Shown one piece after another: positions 60,268 to 64,000 of a DNA stretch of 64,000 nucleotides. The stretch comes from Nocardia carnea. Its GTDB lineage: Bacteria > Actinomycetota > Actinomycetes > Mycobacteriales > Mycobacteriaceae. Where the stretch lies: contig NZ_JARWPM010000302.1 of assembly GCF_029869215.1 (NCBI RefSeq), positions 1 through 64,000 of the forward strand, given 5' to 3'. Made by a program: the position numbers and the translations under genes. Position 1 is the first letter of the stretch; each line of letters begins with the position of its first letter. The notes beneath the pieces were generated by a model. The model did not search any database and was not told where the DNA came from. It saw only the letters and a list, made by a program, of their open reading frames with translations.

Positions 60268-61614
60268 TCATCGCGGTTCGCGGACCGGTGCCGGGGGCCA
60301 GCGGGGTTCCGCCCGACCGTAGCCGGGAGCCGGGGACGGGTAATCCGGGAATTCGGCGAGGGCGGGTGCGGCGGTGACGATCCGCCCGTGCGTGACCGTG
60401 GTGTGCGGTCCGGGCGCCACGGGCGCGGGGTGATCGGGGGTGCGGCCACGTTCGGAGAGCAGCCAGGTGGCGGTGCGGGCCAAGGACGCCCGGATGTCGC
60501 GGCCCAGACCATCGGCGGTCCGGGCGGCGAGTGCGTCGACGATACCGGCCGCGAGCAGATAGCCGGAGGCATGGTCGAGCGCCTGGGCCGGCAGGGCGCC
60601 CGGGACCGCCGAGGCGCCTTCGACCACCGCGATACCCGTGGCGGCCTGCACGATACTGTCGAAACCCCGCCGCCCCGCCCAGGGACCGGTGAAACCCCAG
60701 GCGCTCACCCGGGCATGGATCAGACCGGGCCGCCCGGTCAGCCCCAGCCGTTCCAGCGCGCCCGGCCGGTATCCCGTGACCAGTACGTCGGCGGTGTCGA
60801 GCAGGCTCTCCCACTGTGTACCGGCCGTCCGCAGGTCCAGCAGGGTGGAGGATTTACCCTGACCGGTGTCGGTGAACTGCCACGGGATCTCCGGCAGCTG
60901 CGGTGGGTCCACCCGCAGGACTTCGGCCCCGAGCAGGGCTAGCGCGCGGGTCGCCACCGGGCCCGCGATCACCCGGGTCAGGTCGAGGACCCGCACACCC
61001 TGCAACGGCTGATACGGAGTACCGGAGATCGGCAGCGTGTACCGCCGGCGGTCGGATCGTTCCGCCAGCGCCACCAGCGGCCCGGCCGCGGCCGAAACGG
61101 ACTGCGGGTGCGCACGCCACTGCGCCTCGTCGCGGACCTGGACCACAATCGCGCCCCGGGCGGCCGCCAGCTCCTCCAGATCCGCGGCGCGAATCATCGC
61201 GATCTGGGCTTCGGCGTGTTCCACGGGTGCGTCGGCGGGCAACTCCAGCGCATTCAGCAGCCGAGCGCGGTGATGCGGGTAGTTCGCGTGTGTGCGGACC
61301 CAGCCGTCGAAGGTGGGAAAGAAACCGGACAGGTCTGCGAAGGCGCCGATGGGGGCACCGTCGATACGCAGCAGCCGATCGCTGGTGAAAGACGCCGCGA
61401 TCCGCGCGGGGTCGAGGCGGTGCCGGATTGGCGCGGTGCCCGTGACCTCGCGATAACGATCGCCGGCGGCGAGGAAGGCCTGGACGGATCCGGCGGCGAG
61501 CCCCCACACCGGGAGGGTGGCAGCGAGGTACGACCCGGGGTCGGGCCAGTCCACCGGGCCCGACCTGGCGACCCCTGCGCCGTCCTCGTAATCACGAACC
61601 AGCCGTGCGCCCAC
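60268..61614 (-). CDS. CaiB/BaiF family (family III) CoA transferase
   Basis: 448 residues. The GTG at 61614 has GGAG 8 nt upstream, while the GTG at 61620 is too close to it. The C-terminal half holds the family start motif GVRVLDLTRVIAGPVATRAL, LGAEVLRVDPP, then TADVLVTGYRPGALERLGL and WGFTGPWAGRRGFDSIVQAA. The N-terminal half is a second, looser copy of the same fold. These enzymes move CoA between carboxylic acids, with an Asp as carrier. The substrate is unknown; the acyl-CoA dehydrogenase at 63771 hints at fatty-acid or steroid breakdown. Confidence 0.85.
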   Translation of the reverse strand: MGARLVRDYEDGAGVARSGPVDWPDPGSYLAATLPVWGLAAGSVQAFLAAGDRYREVTGTAPIRHRLDPARIAASFTSDRLLRIDGAPIGAFADLSGFFPTFDGWVRTHANYPHHRARLLNALELPADAPVEHAEAQIAMIRAADLEELAAARGAIVVQVRDEAQWRAHPQSVSAAAGPLVALAERSDRRRYTLPISGTPYQPLQGVRVLDLTRVIAGPVATRALALLGAEVLRVDPPQLPEIPWQFTDTGQGKSSTLLDLRTAGTQWESLLDTADVLVTGYRPGALERLGLTGRPGLIHARVSAWGFTGPWAGRRGFDSIVQAATGIAVVEGASAVPGALPAQALDHASGYLLAAGIVDALAARTADGLGRDIRASLARTATWLLSERGRTPDHPAPVAPGPHTTVTHGRIVTAAPALAEFPDYPSPAPGYGRAEPRWPPAPVREPR

Positions 61615-61714
61615 GTCCACTGCTCCGAGCGTACTGGCCCGCGACGGGAGCGATCGCCGGGTTACCCGTTGGCACAGCGATTTTCATCACATCGTCACCG
61701 CGGGTGCACTCATC

Positions 61715-62101
61715 TCAGCCGATGGGCCGGGCGGTGGTACCGCTGGGCTGGTGCCGGGTCCGCCACCACCAGCCCACCCAGGACACCAGGACGCAGGCCG
61801 CGACCAGTATCCGCACCTCGTCCAGCATGCTCTCGGGGTAGATGACCCCGGTCAGGTAGTGGTCGATGAAACCCTCCGGCGGCAGTCCCTGTAGCCCGGC
61901 ACGTTCCCGCGCCCAGTTCTCCGCATACGTCAGTGGACAGTCGTAGCCGACCAGCACCGTACCGAACCCCCAGGCCGCGGCGCCGGCATGCAACCAGATG
62001 GTCCGCGGCAGCCGCCACGCCACGAAGCCACCCACCACCACGTAGCCGATGAACAGCACATGCGCGGCGGCGGTCAGATCGGCGAGCAGCCGGTACCACA
62101 C
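61715..62101 (-). CDS. DUF2784 membrane protein
   Basis: 128 residues from a GTG. Hydrophobic segments lie about 8-27, 37-53 and 94-111. The conserved DUF2784 core reads GYDCPLTYAENWARERAG, then FIDHYLTGVIYPE. Function is unknown. It lies between the SDR gene (40 nt upstream on this strand) and the CoA transferase, all in one direction, so the three may form one transcription unit. Confidence 0.8.
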   Translation of the reverse strand: MWYRLLADLTAAAHVLFIGYVVVGGFVAWRLPRTIWLHAGAAAWGFGTVLVGYDCPLTYAENWARERAGLQGLPPEGFIDHYLTGVIYPESMLDEVRILVAACVLVSWVGWWWRTRHQPSGTTARPIG

Positions 62102-62141
62102 CCTTCCAGGGTATGTCCTGAGCGCCGCCGCGGCGCGGGAT

Positions 62142-63572
62142 TCACCACGGCGACGGCCGGTAGTCCTTCAGAAAGCAGCCGTACAGATCCTCGCCGGTCT
62201 CGCCGCGCACGATCGGATCGTAGACGCGGGCCGCGCCGTCCACCAGATCCAGCGGCGCGTGGAACCCCTCGTCGGCGAGGCGGATCTTGGTGTAGTGCGG
62301 GCGTTCGTCGGTGATCCAGCCGGTATCGACCGCCGTCATCAGGATGCGATCGGTATCGAACATCTCGCCGGCGCTGGTGCGGGTCAGCATGTTCAGGGCG
62401 GCTTTCGCCATATTGGTGTGCGGATGGCCGGGGCCCTTGTAGCCGCGGGAGAACTGGCCCTCCATGGCCGAGACGTTCACCACGTACTTGCGGCGGGCCG
62501 CGGCCGCGGCCAGTGCCGGGCGCAGGCGGGACACCAGAATGAACGGTGCGACCGAATTGCAGAGCTGCACCTCGAGCAGTTCGGTCGGGTCGACCTCGCC
62601 GACGGTGTGCACCCAGCTGTTGGTGTGCGCGAGGTCGGGGACCAGGCCACCGGCGTCGATGGCGATACCGCGGGCGATCCGGTCCGGTGTGGCCGATCCG
62701 GCCACCAGTGCGAGTTCGGCTACATCCGCACCGGTGAGGTCGGGGGTGAGCGAGGCCGTCAGTGCGGTCGGGTGGGCGCGGGTGGTCTGGCCGAAGGTCA
62801 CCTTTTCGGGCAGCGCACCGGCCGGTAGCGGGTCGGATTCGGCCGCGGCCAGCGCGCTGTACGCGCCGGGGGAGCGGCGTACGGTCTGGGCGGCGTTGTT
62901 GATCAGGATATCCAGTGGTCCCTGCGCCGCCACATCGTCGGCCAGCGCCACGACCTGCGCGGGATCACGCAGGTCGATACCGACGATACGGAGCCGGTGC
63001 AGCCATTCGGCACTGTCGGGCTGGGCGGCGAAGCGGCGGATGGCGTCGTTGGGAAAGCGCGTGGTGATTGTCGTATGCGCGCCGTCGCGCAGCAGCCGCA
63101 GCGCGATGTACATGCCGATCTTCGCCCGGCCGCCGGTCAGCAGGGCCCGGCGACCGGTGAGATCGGTGCGGGCGTCGCGGCGAGCGTGACTCATCGCCGC
63201 GCAGTCCGGGCACAGCTGATGATAGAAGGCATCGACGCGGGTGTACTTCTCCTTGCAGATATAGCAGCCGCGGGCGCGCAACAAGGTCCCGGCGGAGGTC
63301 CCGCTGGTGGCCGAACTGATCGGAATACCGGCCGTCTCGTCGTCGATCCGGTTCGGTGACCCGGTGGCGGTGGCGGCCACCACCGCGCGGTCCGCGGCGA
63401 GTTTGGCCTGTCTTGCGGCGTTGCGGCGTTGCCGTTTGAGTTCCTTGAACATGCCGCCGACCGCGCGCTGGACGGTAACCGAATCGGGATGGCCGGGATC
63501 CAGCCGGCCTGCTTGTTCGAGAACGCGTAGGCAGGTGGCGAGGTCGTTCGGGTCGATACTGGGCTCGGCCAT
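62142..63572 (-). CDS. SDR-fold oxidoreductase with N-terminal zinc-ribbon-like region
   Basis: 476 residues from ATG 63572. The first 150 residues are helical and include CYICKEKY...CPDC, two Cys pairs that could bind zinc. The Rossmann domain starts RRALLTGGRAKIGMYIAL, and ILINNAAQTV follows. Where classical SDRs have Tyr-x3-Lys, this protein reads HTNMAKAAL: Lys is kept and the Tyr position is Thr. A long insert follows the NNA motif. It is a recognisable but poorly studied actinobacterial SDR type; the altered Tyr makes the usual mechanism doubtful. It is divergent from the acyl-CoA dehydrogenase gene. Confidence 0.8.
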   Translation of the reverse strand: MAEPSIDPNDLATCLRVLEQAGRLDPGHPDSVTVQRAVGGMFKELKRQRRNAARQAKLAADRAVVAATATGSPNRIDDETAGIPISSATSGTSAGTLLRARGCYICKEKYTRVDAFYHQLCPDCAAMSHARRDARTDLTGRRALLTGGRAKIGMYIALRLLRDGAHTTITTRFPNDAIRRFAAQPDSAEWLHRLRIVGIDLRDPAQVVALADDVAAQGPLDILINNAAQTVRRSPGAYSALAAAESDPLPAGALPEKVTFGQTTRAHPTALTASLTPDLTGADVAELALVAGSATPDRIARGIAIDAGGLVPDLAHTNSWVHTVGEVDPTELLEVQLCNSVAPFILVSRLRPALAAAAARRKYVVNVSAMEGQFSRGYKGPGHPHTNMAKAALNMLTRTSAGEMFDTDRILMTAVDTGWITDERPHYTKIRLADEGFHAPLDLVDGAARVYDPIVRGETGEDLYGCFLKDYRPSPW

Positions 63573-63770
63573 CGGGTCGGGAAATGTCCTTCGTGAGCTG
63601 GGGAAGCGTGGCCACCATTGTGGCAAGGCGCGGGACCGGCCCCGACGCCGGGCGGGTGGACGTCGGCCCGGCGTCGTTGACATAACGCCAATAGTGCGGG
63701 AAAGTCGTTGCCGGACGATCCGGCATGGATGGTGCCGGGCTTGGGTGATCACGAACTGAAGGACGCGGAT

Positions 63771-64000
63771 ATGGCACGCCCCGCTTGGAGCGACGACGAG
63801 GTCGAGGCGGTACGGGAACTCGCCCGCACCTACTTCGACAAGGAAGTGGTGCCGCACGAGGAGCGGTTCATCGAACAGGGCCACCCGGACAAGGCGCTGT
63901 ACCGGCGCGCCGGCGAGCTGGGCCTGCTCTGTCCGGCGGTCGCCGAGGAGTTCGGCGGCGGCGGGGGGACCTTCGCCCACGAGGCCGCGATCATCGAAGA
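63771..64000 (+). CDS. Acyl-CoA dehydrogenase, 5' part (cut by window end)
   Basis: The ATG at 63771 has AAGGA 7 nt upstream. The visible 76 residues (WSDDEVEAVRELARTYFDKE; VVPHEERFIEQGHPDK; RAGELGLLCPAVAEEFGGGG) match the N-terminal helical domain of acyl-CoA dehydrogenases. The FAD and catalytic Glu regions lie beyond the window. It probably acts in beta-oxidation of acyl-CoAs and is divergent from the SDR gene, with about 200 nt between them for promoters. Confidence 0.85.
   Translation, partial: MARPAWSDDEVEAVRELARTYFDKEVVPHEERFIEQGHPDKALYRRAGELGLLCPAVAEEFGGGGGTFAHEAAIIE

Noticed and set aside
1-64000. CRISPR arrays, tRNA or rRNA genes
   Set aside because: No regularly spaced repeats and no tRNA- or rRNA-like sequence were recognised by eye; a covariance-model scan was not possible.

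Overview
The window looks like a high-GC actinomycete of the Mycobacteriales, most likely Nocardia. The reasons are the GC-rich codon use, an IS701-type transposase, a nocardial DUF4254 protein, TAXI lipoproteins beside a two-component system, and a CaiB/BaiF CoA transferase. I read no rRNA, tRNA or CRISPR array.

Bases 1-34455 are dominated by one uninterrupted reading frame of about 11,400 codons. It encodes a mosaic, polymorphic-toxin-like giant protein. I can read one papain-fold (Tox-PL type) module with an intact catalytic set and about ten degraded relatives. There is also an intact glycerophosphodiester phosphodiesterase (GDPD) barrel with a degraded partner, a GT-B glycosyltransferase-like domain, and two zincin modules that have lost HExxH. 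Two DUF1023-type hydrolase modules have lost their serine, and three stretches resemble DNA-binding helix-turn-helix units. The C-terminal module resembles edema-factor/CyaA nucleotidyl cyclases. The frame is still open at base 1, and the first 194 bases fold back on themselves, so the true N-terminus is not visible and may be artefactual.

Bases 34456-44110 are a scrapyard typical of toxin loci. They hold a frameshifted gene directly behind the giant (candidate immunity gene), an IS110 scrap, a helical-protein/MFS-exporter pair, a second MFS gene, and an orphan copy of the giant's C-terminal module. A DUF4254 gene, an IS701 transposase sitting on a peptidoglycan-binding remnant, and a TPR remnant follow. 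The orphan module and the DUF4254 gene carry the same 44-bp upstream block at matching distance and orientation.

Bases 44108-48055 carry an O-methyltransferase and an FAD hydroxylase with overlapping ends (polyketide-tailoring type) and an RDD membrane protein. Bases 48055-49920 hold, on the minus strand, an acetyltransferase, a PLP decarboxylase without a normal start, and the 5' stub of an MFS gene. Bases 50256-56156 hold three paralogous TAXI lipoproteins around an OmpR-type regulator and sensor kinase, with no TRAP permease, so a ligand-sensing role is more likely than transport.

Bases 56554-64000 carry a small membrane protein running into a decayed P450, a GlxA-type AraC regulator, a lipoprotein, a CoA transferase, a DUF2784 protein, an unusual zinc-ribbon SDR, and the 5' end of an acyl-CoA dehydrogenase cut by the window edge. 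Family assignments come from motif reading, not database searches.
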